NCBI GenBank assembly: GCA_946811185.2
Contig: OX328104.1
Location: 52,250,505-52,314,504, forward strand
Direction of reading: 5' to 3'
DNA length: 64,000 bases
From: Hippopus hippopus
Lineage: Eukaryota > Mollusca > Bivalvia > Cardiida > Cardiidae
Shown: piece after piece, positions 53,970-63,714 of the stretch
Numbering within the stretch: position 1 is the stretch's first letter
How the letters are laid out: each line of letters opens with the position of its first letter
Notes under the pieces: generated by a model
Database searches by the model: none
What the model saw: only the letters and a program-made list of their open reading frames with translations
Told to the model about the DNA's origin: nothing
Made by a program: the position numbers and the translations under genes

Positions 53970-55630
53970 AACAATGCATTTTAATGAATCATTTGCAAAA
54001 GGAAACTATCATTCGGTGCCTCAAACGAAAACTAGGTTATCCTTTTAAAGTTACAATGTATGAGTTTTGACACTTCACAGTTTGCTTACCTGAAGGAGGG
54101 ATGGCTCGTTTAACCCCGTGTATTTGTTTAAGAATGATAACAAACGATCATATTGTTATGCCCCATAAATGTGAGTGTCATTATTAGTTAGCACCCTTAA
54201 TGGAAGCATTTTGGGATCTTTAAAATCGACCTGATTGGTTATTTTTAAGTTTCCATCTTATTTTCATAGCCATTATGTCATCTGCGACTGTTTTGTCTTT
54301 GATGCAAATGCAATAGACTGAAAATCTAACCTTGACAATACAGTTACTAATTTAGGAACCTGTTTTCCTCTGTATGTGAAACATATTTCTTGTCTTTTGA
54401 TGTTATGATGGTAAAACTAGCATAAGCACTTATATATGCAGCTGACGTAGTGAATAATACATGCCAGCATACACATAAATGCGATTAAGCTTGCAAATCT
54501 TAGTCGTCTCAGTACGAAATTCTCTTGATGTGGATAGTACTTTGATCCGCATTACGTGAATTTCCCCTCGTTTAGCTGCAAATTCGTTTCAGATTGTAAT
54601 TTTACTTCGCTGATGTTTCAGACTTGTTGTTAACTTCGTATTTAAGCCGCTGTCATTATTGTTTGTGGTTATTATTAGTCGAAATCGTCTTTACTTTCTT
54701 CGACAACGTGATTTGTTTACTGAAGGCGGCCATATTGATTGTTGTTGTTGCGGAGCATGACGGGATTAAGTTGCTAAGATACGGTCTCGCGTGAATGCAG
54801 CTCAACTGTCGTTCGGAATATTTGTTGTTAGTATTGTTTTTGTAATTCATTGCATAATTTTTCATCTTCTAGCTAGAAAAAGCTTTTAATTTGAATCTTT
54901 ACCGATAGGTATTGTTGATTAATCATTTTAGTCACCGTATGCAATGTTTCTCGGTAACTTTTCATTCAAGTATAGGGATGGTTGTAGAAATAACATTTGT
55001 TTACATTTTGCTTTCCCGAAAAGCGCGTGCAATTTTCCCGACGGTTTTGATGCTGGAATTCTCGCAGAGCGTTCTGCGGGAACAACAGTATAAAAACCGC
55101 TGTTTTCTTGAAATTCGAGGACTCCATTCTGAAACTTCACCTGGTAAACATTTGCATTATTTCTGCATTTTTGTTTTCTTTATTTCTATTTATTTTTATT
55201 TTTATTTAAATTGTCATTGTTGAAATACGACAAGCAGACATGAATTAGAATGCAAGGATTTGTGAACTAGAAAGCTGAGGTTTAGGATTGAGATTTAAAA
55301 CTTTATTATTCCAGAAGAACTTTGAGAAGTTTAACATGCATTCTGACTTAGAATTTTCTTAACTTTGATTAGATAATTTTTGTTGATTCAAGAATTCAAC
55401 TTTATTCTATTTTTGCATTGACTTACCACTGTCAATCATCCCCCCCCCCACTCTACCAAACCCCATGAAAACTTGTAGAAGGCTATACCTGGATTTATCT
55501 AACTATGCAATTTGGATTTTATTTTTTTTTGGAGTCGGCTTTAGTTTAATTTTTATTTCGGAGTCCTACTTTGGTCCGTACCGGTAACTGTTGCGAAAGA
55601 TCTACACACTCGAGCTCGCGACATATTTTA
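53970..55630. other. Unassigned region upstream of the retrotransposon
   Basis: A TATA box-like tataaaa lies at 55089-55095 after a GC-richer segment. Part of this region should be the 5' LTR, but with no second LTR to compare, its start cannot be placed. No gene supported. Confidence 0.4.
55089..55095 (+). promoter_or_regulatory. TATA-box-like motif, candidate LTR promoter
   Basis: agTATAAAAacc stands about 540 bases before the primer binding site and points at gag. Placement fits an LTR promoter; not demonstrated. Confidence 0.35.
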
Positions 55631-55650
55631 TGGTGGCAGAGGTGTGGGAT
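55631..55650 (+). promoter_or_regulatory. Primer binding site, tRNA-Leu-like
   Basis: tggtggcagaggtgtgggat is complementary to a CCA-bearing tRNA 3' end ...CCCAC..CTGCCACCA, most like animal tRNA-Leu by memory, with a one- or two-base difference. It lies 34 bases before the gag ATG, as expected for the site that primes minus-strand DNA. Confidence 0.7.
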
Positions 55651-55684
55651 TAAACATCCCTAGAGATAGAAACCCTTAAGCAGA

Positions 55685-57193
55685 ATGTCAGAAACAGATT
55701 CAGAGCAAGAAACAGAAGTATTTTTCAAGTCGCCTTCTAGTGTAGATCAAGATCAGGCAGCAGTTAGTAGAGCAATGAACACCAGCCCCTTGAGTAGTTT
55801 CCAGCAAGACAGCAGCCCACAAGGTAATGATGAGGCAGCTGGCACCCCAAGTGTTCAAGTACAAGACCACAGACACTCTAATGTGAGTACCTACAACATA
55901 GGTGAGGCAGTCCAGCAGATGGTTGACATGCAGTCCAAGATGTCTGGTATACTGAAAGATGTAACAGATGCACTTTCCAGAATAAATGGTAACCATTCTA
56001 TGAACACAGAACAGTACCAGGTCAACTTTAACCAAAATGAAAACCGTCAAAGAGTAGATGAACAAGTGCAGCCCCAGATCATACCGCGTAGATATTGCCA
56101 TAATGGTGAAAGAAGAAACCAGAGTGAAACAGACTTACATAGACCAAGATTTTTCAGACAGAGACAGTATGATTTCCCTGAACAACGGCACCTACCTCAA
56201 ATTGATAATAGTTTTTCTCCACATATGAGAAGTACAGAAAGAAGGGCCACACCAGTCCATTCTAGTTCGATGAAGATACCAGCATTTCACGGCAAAGATG
56301 ACTGGAAAGTATGGATTAACCGCTTCGAAGCAGTTGCACACCGCCAAGGGTGGGACAATGAAGAGAAGTTAGATGAAATATTGCCAAAATTACAAGGTAA
56401 TGCTGGGGAATTTGTGTTTACCCAACTTAGACAAGATGTTTTGAATGATTATAATGCTTTAATTTCTGAGCTTGATTGTAGGTTTAGGGTAATTGAGACG
56501 CCAAAGACTTTTGCAGCGCAGTTCAGTCACCGAGATCAAAAACAGAATGAGACAGCAGAAGAATATGCAGCAGAACTAAAGCGTCTTTATGATAAAGCTC
56601 ACAGGGGTAGAGACTACCAAACAAGAAGAGAAGATTTAGTGAGGAGATTCCTTGATGGTCTTAAAGATGAAGAAATTCGCAGTGAAGTTGAATATGTTAA
56701 AGACCCAAGTGACATCGACGAGGCTGTCTACCATGTAGTAAACTTGATACAGACTAGACAAAAACACAGGTATAACCCTTTCAATGAAAAGAAAATGAAG
56801 AAATTCATAAGAAGTGCCGAAACAGTGCGCGATACTGACAGTGAAGATGAGGAATATGCTTACCAAGTACGATCAAATGGGAAAACCCAGCTCAAACAGG
56901 GACACTCTAAAGGTGGAAGCAAGATTAAAGATCAGACACAAGAGAGTAAAGAGCAAGATTCCTCTGAAGTTCTCAAACTTATTTTAGACCAACTCAAGAA
57001 CTTATCCCACGCTAGACCAGTCAGAAAACAAGGGAGAGAATGCTATAACTGCCACAAGATTGGCCATTTTGCAAGAGAATGCCCAGACAACAAGCAAGCT
57101 AATACAGCAAGGGAGACAACTCAAACTTCTGTGGGAAAAGAAGCTTTAAACACCAATGGGCTGAGCCTGAAGGCCAAGGCAAGGCCCCAATAA
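55685..57193 (+). CDS. gag: Gag polyprotein of Ty3/Gypsy element
   Basis: The 502-codon frame begins at the first ATG after the primer site (gcagaATGtc). Residues 1-195 are polar and Gln/Asn-rich with a short possible coiled coil near 75-100. Residues about 196-360 (from MKIPAFHGKDDWKVWINRFE) are a retrotransposon-gag/capsid region, including the ETAEEYAAELKRLY and RRFLDGLKDEEI segments. A single CCHC zinc knuckle lies at C453, C456, H461, C466 (CYNCHKIGHFARECP). The protein should form the particle and package the RNA. The last 91 nt overlap the pol frame. The stop is 57191-57193. No break is seen, so the copy is young or selected. Confidence 0.93.
   Translation: MSETDSEQETEVFFKSPSSVDQDQAAVSRAMNTSPLSSFQQDSSPQGNDEAAGTPSVQVQDHRHSNVSTYNIGEAVQQMVDMQSKMSGILKDVTDALSRINGNHSMNTEQYQVNFNQNENRQRVDEQVQPQIIPRRYCHNGERRNQSETDLHRPRFFRQRQYDFPEQRHLPQIDNSFSPHMRSTERRATPVHSSSMKIPAFHGKDDWKVWINRFEAVAHRQGWDNEEKLDEILPKLQGNAGEFVFTQLRQDVLNDYNALISELDCRFRVIETPKTFAAQFSHRDQKQNETAEEYAAELKRLYDKAHRGRDYQTRREDLVRRFLDGLKDEEIRSEVEYVKDPSDIDEAVYHVVNLIQTRQKHRYNPFNEKKMKKFIRSAETVRDTDSEDEEYAYQVRSNGKTQLKQGHSKGGSKIKDQTQESKEQDSSEVLKLILDQLKNLSHARPVRKQGRECYNCHKIGHFARECPDNKQANTARETTQTSVGKEALNTNGLSLKAKARPQ
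57145..57151 (+). promoter_or_regulatory. -1 ribosomal frameshift heptamer TTTAAAC
   Basis: The heptamer sits in gag phase as GC-T TTA AAC, the canonical X XXY YYZ pattern. The -1 frame is open from 57103 (after TAA 57100-57102) into pol. Downstream, after a 5-6 base spacer, a GC-rich segment (57157-57189) can pair, for example tgggc with gccc-ca. Confidence 0.8.
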
Positions 57194-60100
57194 GTGTAAA
57201 AAGTGGCCAAATAAATGACAGTTTCATAAATGGGGTAACGGAGAACATCATCCGCAGACGAAAACCATATAGTGATGGGTTATATGTGAAAGGCTCTATT
57301 GAAGGCACAGACCTAGTTTTTACCACAGATACTGGAGCAACCAAAACAATTATTTCTGAGAAAGTTTATAACAGCATTCCAAAGGAGAAGAGGCCAAAGC
57401 TTATGAAATCAGCTTGTTTAAAAGGTGCTGGTGGCTATCCTTTAGATGAACATGGTAAAGCAATATTTCAGATGACCATAGGACCTATAGAGCTGGAGAA
57501 AGAGCTGATTGTTGCAGATATACAAGATGAAGGGTTATTGGGTATCGATATACTCCGTGATGATGAGAAGGGACCAGCAGATATCCTTCTGAGCAAGTCT
57601 CTCCTCATTCTCAGAGGTCAGGAAATCCCATGCATACAAGCTGGAGTTACAAATAAGATTAGGAAAGTAACAGCAGCAGATCATGTCGTCATACCTCCCC
57701 AGAGTGAAGCTGTACTAGATGTTTATGTCGAACGCATGGAAGCAGACGATACCAGCTGTGTTTCAGATTTTATCATTGAGCCTACAGAACATTTTAATGA
57801 GACATATCCGTTGAAAATGGCCTCTACACTGGTAGATATTAATAGCTGTGTGACAAAGAAAGTAAGGGTACTTAACCCCTTTCCCACTGCAGTGTCCATC
57901 AACCAGGATGCTGTAATAGCTCAAGCACAGAAGATAGAGAAAATACATTCTACAATAACAGAAGAAGAAGATAGTGGAAATGAACCTAGCAATGCTTCTG
58001 TTAGAAGAGTTGAATTGAAAAGGACAGAAATCAAAGCACCAAAGGTACCGAGACACCAAATAAACAAACCCCGAGAGGTGCCTGAGCATTTACAGGAGCT
58101 ATATAACAGATCAACCCTTCACTGCAGTGACGATGAAAAGAGAGCTCTTGCTGAACTTTTGAATAATTTTAAAAACACCTTCTCAAAGAATGAGTGGGAC
58201 TTGGGCCTGACAAACCTGGCTGAACATCCAATCAACACTGGAGATGCCCAACCCATTAAACAGCCCCCTAGAAGAGTTCCTTTAGCCTATGCCAAGGAAG
58301 AGAAACAGGCTATTGAAGATCTCTTGTCCAAGGGAGTAATTAGAAAAAGTACATCTCCATGGGCTAGCCCGATAGTCTTGGTAAAGAAGAAAAATGGAAG
58401 TATCAGACCTTGTGTAGATTACAGGCGAGTAAATTCACTGGTAAAACCTGATGGTTTCCCACTACCTAGAATTCAAGATTGCCTTGACGCTGTTGCCGGA
58501 TCCAGATTATTTAGCACATTCGACCTTACAAGTGGTTATTTTCAGATACCACTGAAGGAAAGCGATATTCCAAAGAGCGCTTTTGTATGCAAATTTGGGC
58601 ATTTCGAGATGTTACGTATGCCTTTTGGTCTCAACAACGCAGCAAGTACGTTCCAGCGCACTATGGAGCTTGCGTTGCAGGGTTTACAGTGGGAGATGTG
58701 TCTGATTTACATTGATGACATTATAGTTTTTGGGTCAGACTTTAATGAACATATGAGTAGAGTAAAACAGGTTCTTGCCCGTCTAGAAGCAGCTGGATTA
58801 AAGCTGAAACCTGAAAAGTGTGAGATGCTCCAGGAGGAGGTTACCTTTCTGGGCCACGTGGTCTCAAGTTCAGGGGTTAGACCAAATCCGGTTAATATAG
58901 CTAAAGTTGCAGCATGGCCTGTTCCAGCTTCCGCAAAGCAAGTCAAACAGTTTGTAGCATTAGGTTCATATTACAGGCGCTTTGTGAAAGATTTCGCCAG
59001 AATTGCTCGTCCCATGTTGGAACTAACAAAGAAGGGTAAAGAATTCATATGGAGTAAAGCATGTCAGGACTCCTTTGAACAGTTAAAGAGACATCTCACA
59101 GGAACAGAAGTCATGGGCTACCCGCTCGAAAGCGGAGGAAATTTCATCCTAGACGTAGATGCATCAGACGTGGGAATTGGTGGTGTCTTGCATCAAATTC
59201 AAAGTGGTAAAGAGAAAGTTATATCTTATGCAAGTAGGGCGTTAAACAAAGCTGAAAAGAACTATTGCATCACAGAAAAAGAACTTTTGGCCATTCGATA
59301 CTTTATAGAGTATTTCAGGCAGTACTTATTGGGGAGAAGATTTGTAGTCAGAAGTGACCATCAAGCACTGATATGGCTCTTCAAGTTGAAAGAACCCAGA
59401 GGCAAAATAGCCAGGTGGATAGAGATTCTATCTCATTATGATTTCGCCATAGAATACCGACCAGGCAAGAGGCAAGGTCACTGTGATGCTCTTTCAAGAT
59501 GCGAAAATCCGAAAGACTGTGACTGTCCATTGCATGATATGGAAGAGCCACTTAAATGTGGACCATGTAAAAAGTGTGTGAAAAGAGCTCAAGATATGCA
59601 ACACCCTGACTTTCAGAGCCAAAGGGACTTGCAGCTTATTGCGGCTTGCCCCTCAGCCAACAGTAACCCTGTGTTGCCTGCAATAGACATCCGTGCAGTA
59701 TCTGATCCCAAGCCAGGACCATCAACTTCTGGTCAAAATGATAAGCAAGAGAAAAAGAGTCACCATGTTATGCCTTCTTGGGCCTGTGGCCGATCTTTGG
59801 AGGACATGAAGAAGCTTCAGGAAGATGACCCTGACATATCACCAATACTGAAGGCAAAAGGTGATGACATGAAGCCAAGCTCAACGGACATGGCCAATTC
59901 AAGTCCAGCCACTAGACATTACTGGATTCAATGGAATGTACTGGCTGTGAAAGATGGCCTCCTGTTTAAAAACTTTGTCAAGAAAAATGACTGTGGAAGC
60001 CATATGCAGTACATTGTACCCCACACTATGAAGAAAGAAATTTTGACTCAATTCCATGACTCAGTGCTATCAGGTCATCTGGGATGCAAGAAGACGTATG

Positions 60101-61152
60101 GCAAAATTTTGCAACGTTTTTATTGGTTTGAAATGAAAAGTGATGTAAACCTTCACATCAAACAGTGTGATGTATGTGCTGCAAATAAGGTCCCGAACAA
60201 GAAACCTAGAGCCCCACTAGGCTCTGTGAAGACTGGAGCACCATGGGATGTAGTGGCTACAGACTACATAGGTCCCTTACCTGTCACAAAAAGGGGTAAT
60301 AGATATATTCTGGTGTTAACAGATCTCTTCAGCAAATATGTTGAAGTTATAGCTGTCCCAGATCAGACTGCAGAGACATGCGCCACCAGGATTCTAAATG
60401 ACTTTATTTCGCGGTGGGGATGTCCCTTGTCCATTTTGAGTGATCAAGGAAGAAACTATGAAAGTAACATCTTCAAAGAGCTGTGCCGCATGTTGGAAGT
60501 TAAAAAGTTGAGAACTAGTCCACGGAATCCAAAATGCAATGGGCAAACAGAGAGGTTCAACCGTACCCTAGTACGTATGATAAAGGCCTATTTGTGCCAA
60601 GAGCAAGATGAGTGGGATTTACATCTTGGTTGTTTGGCAGGTGCATACAGATCGACCCCTAATGAAAGTACAGGGTTAACACCAAATTTACTCACTATGG
60701 GAAGAGAAGTGAGGTTGCCTTCAGAACTAGTCTTTGGAAGTACAACCCTCTACAACAATGAAGATGTAGCTTCATATGGCGAATGTGTTGATGTCTTGAG
60801 GTCAAGAATGCAGCATGCTCACAGTATAGCAAGGACCCATTTAAGTAAAGCAGCCAAAAGGAACAAAGCTATCTATGATACGCGAGTGGCCAACAATAGC
60901 TACAAGGCTGGCGATGTGGTTTGGCTACTCTCTGAAAACCGTAAGGTTGGGATAGCAGATAAGCTTAAGAGAACATACGATGGACCTTTTCTAGTGAAAC
61001 GGAATATGAATAACATCAATTTTGTAATTCAACTAGATAGAACGGGGAAAGATAAGCTAGTCCACCATGACAAGATCAAGCCGTATGTGGGTGTTAATCC
61101 ACCAAAATGGGTTATTGGTGCAAAGAGAAAAATTTTGAAAAATGATGCATAA
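57151..61152 (+). CDS. pol: Pol polyprotein: protease, RT, RNase H, integrase
   Basis: Pol has no usable ATG at its start; it is taken from the frameshift point. Residue numbers here count from 57286. Protease: DTGA at 15-18 and LLGIDIL near 84-90. Reverse transcriptase: RPCVDYRRVN, FDLTSGYFQIPL, MPFGLNNA and the catalytic YIDD at 475-478. RNase H: DVDASD at 623-628, TEKELLAIR and RSDHQALIWL. Integrase: zinc site H..H..C961..C964, then D993, D1053 and E1089 with a DD35E spacing (SDQGRNYES, GQTERFNR). The C-terminus has a GPF-like module (YDGPFLVKR) and HHDKIKPYVG, with no chromodomain. It makes cDNA in the particle and inserts it into the genome. All key residues are present and the frame is unbroken over about 4 kb, so it may be active. 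Confidence 0.95.
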   Translation, partial: HQWAEPEGQGKAPISVKSGQINDSFINGVTENIIRRRKPYSDGLYVKGSIEGTDLVFTTDTGATKTIISEKVYNSIPKEKRPKLMKSACLKGAGGYPLDEHGKAIFQMTIGPIELEKELIVADIQDEGLLGIDILRDDEKGPADILLSKSLLILRGQEIPCIQAGVTNKIRKVTAADHVVIPPQSEAVLDVYVERMEADDTSCVSDFIIEPTEHFNETYPLKMASTLVDINSCVTKKVRVLNPFPTAVSINQDAVIAQAQKIEKIHSTITEEEDSGNEPSNASVRRVELKRTEIKAPKVPRHQINKPREVPEHLQELYNRSTLHCSDDEKRALAELLNNFKNTFSKNEWDLGLTNLAEHPINTGDAQPIKQPPRRVPLAYAKEEKQAIEDLLSKGVIRKSTSPWASPIVLVKKKNGSIRPCVDYRRVNSLVKPDGFPLPRIQDCLDAVAGSRLFSTFDLTSGYFQIPLKESDIPKSAFVCKFGHFEMLRMPFGLNNAASTFQRTMELALQGLQWEMCLIYIDDIIVFGSDFNEHMSRVKQVLARLEAAGLKLKPEKCEMLQEEVTFLGHVVSSSGVRPNPVNIAKVAAWPVPASAKQVKQFVALGSYYRRFVKDFARIARPMLELTKKGKEFIWSKACQDSFEQLKRHLTGTEVMGYPLESGGNFILDVDASDVGIGGVLHQIQSGKEKVISYASRALNKAEKNYCITEKELLAIRYFIEYFRQYLLGRRFVVRSDHQALIWLFKLKEPRGKIARWIEILSHYDFAIEYRPGKRQGHCDALSRCENPKDCDCPLHDMEEPLKCGPCKKCVKRAQDMQHPDFQSQRDLQLIAACPSANSNPVLPAIDIRAVSDPKPGPSTSGQNDKQEKKSHHVMPSWACGRSLEDMKKLQEDDPDISPILKAKGDDMKPSSTDMANSSPATRHYWIQWNVLAVKDGLLFKNFVKKNDCGSHMQYIVPHTMKKEILTQFHDSVLSGHLGCKKTYGKILQRFYWFEMKSDVNLHIKQCDVCAANKVPNKKPRAPLGSVKTGAPWDVVATDYIGPLPVTKRGNRYILVLTDLFSKYVEVIAVPDQTAETCATRILNDFISRWGCPLSILSDQGRNYESNIFKELCRMLEVKKLRTSPRNPKCNGQTERFNRTLVRMIKAYLCQEQDEWDLHLGCLAGAYRSTPNESTGLTPNLLTMGREVRLPSELVFGSTTLYNNEDVASYGECVDVLRSRMQHAHSIARTHLSKAAKRNKAIYDTRVANNSYKAGDVVWLLSENRKVGIADKLKRTYDGPFLVKRNMNNINFVIQLDRTGKDKLVHHDKIKPYVGVNPPKWVIGAKRKILKNDA

Positions 61153-62322
61153 ATTGCTTAATTCTGAAGCAATTCAATGTTTACAGTTTAAAGTTGTTTT
61201 TATTTTTTTTAAGTTGTTATTTATCATAATATAGTTTGTAATGCTTATAACGGGAAATAGTTTTCCTTTCTTTATATGTGAAAAATTTTCATGTATGAGG
61301 TTGTTTTTCGGAAAGAGAGAAGTTTTCTCTCTATTTGACAAATTTGGTTGTAATTTTGTAAATTGTTGTGTGGCAAATTTGACCAAGAGTGAAAGGGTTA
61401 TTTCTCAAGGTTAGGGCAACAAGAGAGAAAATGATAGGGAGAAGAAAAAAGGGTTTTTGCAGAGAGACACAAGGCAATATTAACAAAAAGAGAGAGATTC
61501 GTGAGACAGGTAGATATTTAGGGTGAACGTTTAAAGTTTGCAAGGGTAATCCGAGACTTAGGTTGACAGAACAGGCTGATGTTAGTGGTGTACGAAGTAA
61601 GGTCGAGAGGTCATGGGTTGAGCCTAGGAGTATTTGGTCTAGATGGGTAGTGGCCGGTCTAGGTGTGACCATGGAGGCAAGATACTACCTGAGATGACCA
61701 TGAGAGAGTAGGGGCCAGACATGACGAGCCTTATGGCAGTGCACAGGTATATGAGGTGAAGAGGAACATGAGAAGTCTGGTTACTGGTGCAAGAGAAGAT
61801 AGGCAATTGAGAATGTAAACCTGTCGACGGTAGAATGCCAAGTCTCTTAGAGTGGTGAATGTTTGTGAGAAAATCCCTGATTAAGATAGAGATGAGTTTT
61901 GAGGGCATAGTCCACAGTAACTGTTGTTTGTAGTATTTATTAAACTGAAGTGTTAAAGAGATGTTCAAATAAACAGATATATGATTTATCAAAGAAGATG
62001 GAGTAAATTGTTCTTCTTTTCCACAGCATGTTACACAGATAACTGGCCAGCATAGAAAAAAAAAAAAAAAAAAAGAACGAGTCGAATTGAACGTACGCAA
62101 GTAACCCACGAGCATCCAAGTTCAACACAGTAAAATGTTATATACGCGGACTTGCAAGAAACCCACCCGTGACTTATAGAGAAAAGGTTTTAAGATTGCC
62201 CGCAGAAATAATCCGCCCCTTTCCAGTCCCAAACTTTGATTGGCAGTGGTTTTTTTTTTAGAAGCAGCCAGAAATTGTTACTTATGAAGGTTCATTTGTC
62301 TATTTGGCAGGAATAACAAACA
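61153..62322. other. Spacer after pol; candidate polypurine tract
   Basis: The best purine run is agggagaagaaaaaaggg at 61436-61453. What follows does not match anything upstream of the primer site, so it is not shown to be an LTR. A 19-base A run lies at about 62055-62073. A possible splice acceptor (tctatttggcag) ends at about 62310, just before the next ORF. Confidence 0.5.
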
Positions 62323-63714
62323 ATGGAAACTTACAGTACTACTGCTACGGTTAGAGGGGACGAGGAGGTGGAGAAGGCAGCGGGGAAGAAAGGGAGAGCA
62401 TACCTCTGCTTGCGATGCTTACACAGAAGCCAGAAAGAGTACATAGATGTCAAGTACCGTATGGAGGGGCACATTATGAAGGATTACCTTCGCCGTGACG
62501 AGGTACCATTTTACTGCTCTTTATGTCAGTTCCGTTGTACGCGACATGAGGACCTTGTACAGCACCTTGGCCACTACAAGAAACACCAAGTGTTGGCCCA
62601 GCAGGCAGGAGTGGACCCGCTTGACACTACGTGTTTGAAGGCCAACAGCAACAGTTACAAAATAGGACCACGGGACTACTTGGTGTACGACAAGGAAGAG
62701 TCCTACAACTACTGGAAGTCCACCCTCCAGAAGAGGCAGATGCCGCCTGTCTCAGGACCAGACTACCTGGCCCAGATTGTGGAAGAGGCCTTTGGTGACT
62801 ATGGAACAGGCGAAGCAAATAACAGCATAAGAAACACTCCAAACCAGTCCGTTTCAAGGGAGATTACTCCTTTCTCAACTGTAGGCACCCCGAGTTCTAC
62901 ATGCGTTGAAGATCAGGCTACAGTAGGTGCACATGGGCAGCTCACTACACCTAGGCAACCACCTTTAGCAGAAAGTACCGTGGCATTGACCCAGACAAGT
63001 ACCATCCAGACACCAGAATTTGTAGCTCTCTCTACAGATGACTTGAGACAAGTGCTGACCCCAGTCTTGTCTCAACTGTCAAGCTTGGTTCAACCCGACG
63101 TACTGTGCGACCTACTCAAGGAACATAGAGATTACGACCAGCAACTCAGATCAGGGAATGACTTAGGCAATGATGAAACAACAGACAGATTGGCCAATCG
63201 TGAAGCAGCTGAAGAGGAGTTGACAGGAAAAGAAGACAGCATTGACCAGGAAGAACTGTTAGAGCAGCTGCTGCCAAAAGAGAACGAGCATACCAGCAGA
63301 AAACGAAAGGCTGATTCACCAGCTCATTCCATCAGAGAGAAAAGGTCCAGGTCAAGATCTCCATCTCCAGTGGAAATAACTACCAAGCAGATAGCTGATG
63401 CGGTGAGGTCAGGGGTCGTGGATCTACAGGAGAGGATAACAGACAACACCAATACCCTGCACAGTTTGAAGGAGAGTGTGAAGGACCTATCTATGGCAGT
63501 GAAAGAGCTAACCAGCGCAATAAGACAGAAGACAACAAATGAGAAAGACCAAAAGTCAACTTCGCAAAGTTTAAAAGTGATGAAGGAGAACAGAGATACA
63601 GCAAAGGACAGGAAGGAGAGAAGAAAGTCAGAAGAAAGAAGGCCTCACGATCACCGGCACAATTACAAGAGAACCGACAACTACAGTAGAGGAGATAAGA
63701 AAGACAGAAGATGA
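62323..63714 (+). CDS. Zinc-finger, coiled-coil, Arg/Ser-rich protein (463 aa), unknown
   Basis: The ATG at 62323 has a good context (aacaaacaATGG) and follows a splice-acceptor-like tctatttggcag. Residues about 26-90 hold two Cys pairs: CLRC with a following His (incomplete finger), and CSLC-x12-H-x2-H (C2H2 pattern: FYCSLCQFRCTRHEDLVQHL). Residues 100-160 include PRDYLVYDKEESYNYWKSTL. A Ser/Thr/Gln-rich middle follows, then an acidic stretch (about 285-325). A basic segment (RKRKADSP, EKRSRSRSPSP) near 328-350 could be a nuclear signal. A predicted coiled coil spans about 360-405 (LQERITDNTNTLHSLKESVK). The tail is very basic (KDRKERRKSEERR). I do not recognise a named family, though I recall similar zinc-finger ORFs in many copies in bivalves. 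It follows pol on the same strand with no LTR between. Confidence 0.75.
   Translation: METYSTTATVRGDEEVEKAAGKKGRAYLCLRCLHRSQKEYIDVKYRMEGHIMKDYLRRDEVPFYCSLCQFRCTRHEDLVQHLGHYKKHQVLAQQAGVDPLDTTCLKANSNSYKIGPRDYLVYDKEESYNYWKSTLQKRQMPPVSGPDYLAQIVEEAFGDYGTGEANNSIRNTPNQSVSREITPFSTVGTPSSTCVEDQATVGAHGQLTTPRQPPLAESTVALTQTSTIQTPEFVALSTDDLRQVLTPVLSQLSSLVQPDVLCDLLKEHRDYDQQLRSGNDLGNDETTDRLANREAAEEELTGKEDSIDQEELLEQLLPKENEHTSRKRKADSPAHSIREKRSRSRSPSPVEITTKQIADAVRSGVVDLQERITDNTNTLHSLKESVKDLSMAVKELTSAIRQKTTNEKDQKSTSQSLKVMKENRDTAKDRKERRKSEERRPHDHRHNYKRTDNYSRGDKKDRR

Larger units (their letters stand above)
55631..61152 (+). mobile_element. Ty3/Gypsy-type LTR retrotransposon, coding region intact
   Basis: In order: a tRNA primer binding site, a 34-base leader, gag, a -1 overlap with a slippery heptamer, and pol ordered protease, reverse transcriptase, RNase H, integrase. 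That order, with integrase last, defines Ty3/Gypsy (Metaviridae). Neither open frame has a break. LTRs could not be delimited: nothing after pol matches the sequence before the primer site. The true element therefore extends left of 55631 and possibly right of 61152, or its 3' end is lost. Confidence 0.9.

Noticed and set aside
54900..55630. 5' LTR of the Gypsy element
   Set aside because: A TATA motif and the primer site suggest an LTR lies here, but no second copy exists in the window, so limits cannot be stated.
55700..56101. 133-codon minus-strand frame
   Set aside because: Antisense shadow of gag.
61331..62115. Two minus-strand frames of 113 and 158 codons
   Set aside because: No domain, one crosses a poly-A run, and they lie in the retrotransposon spacer; not supported.
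61454..62300. 3' LTR after the purine run at 61436-61453
   Set aside because: By eye nothing matches the bases before the primer site; an LTR must.
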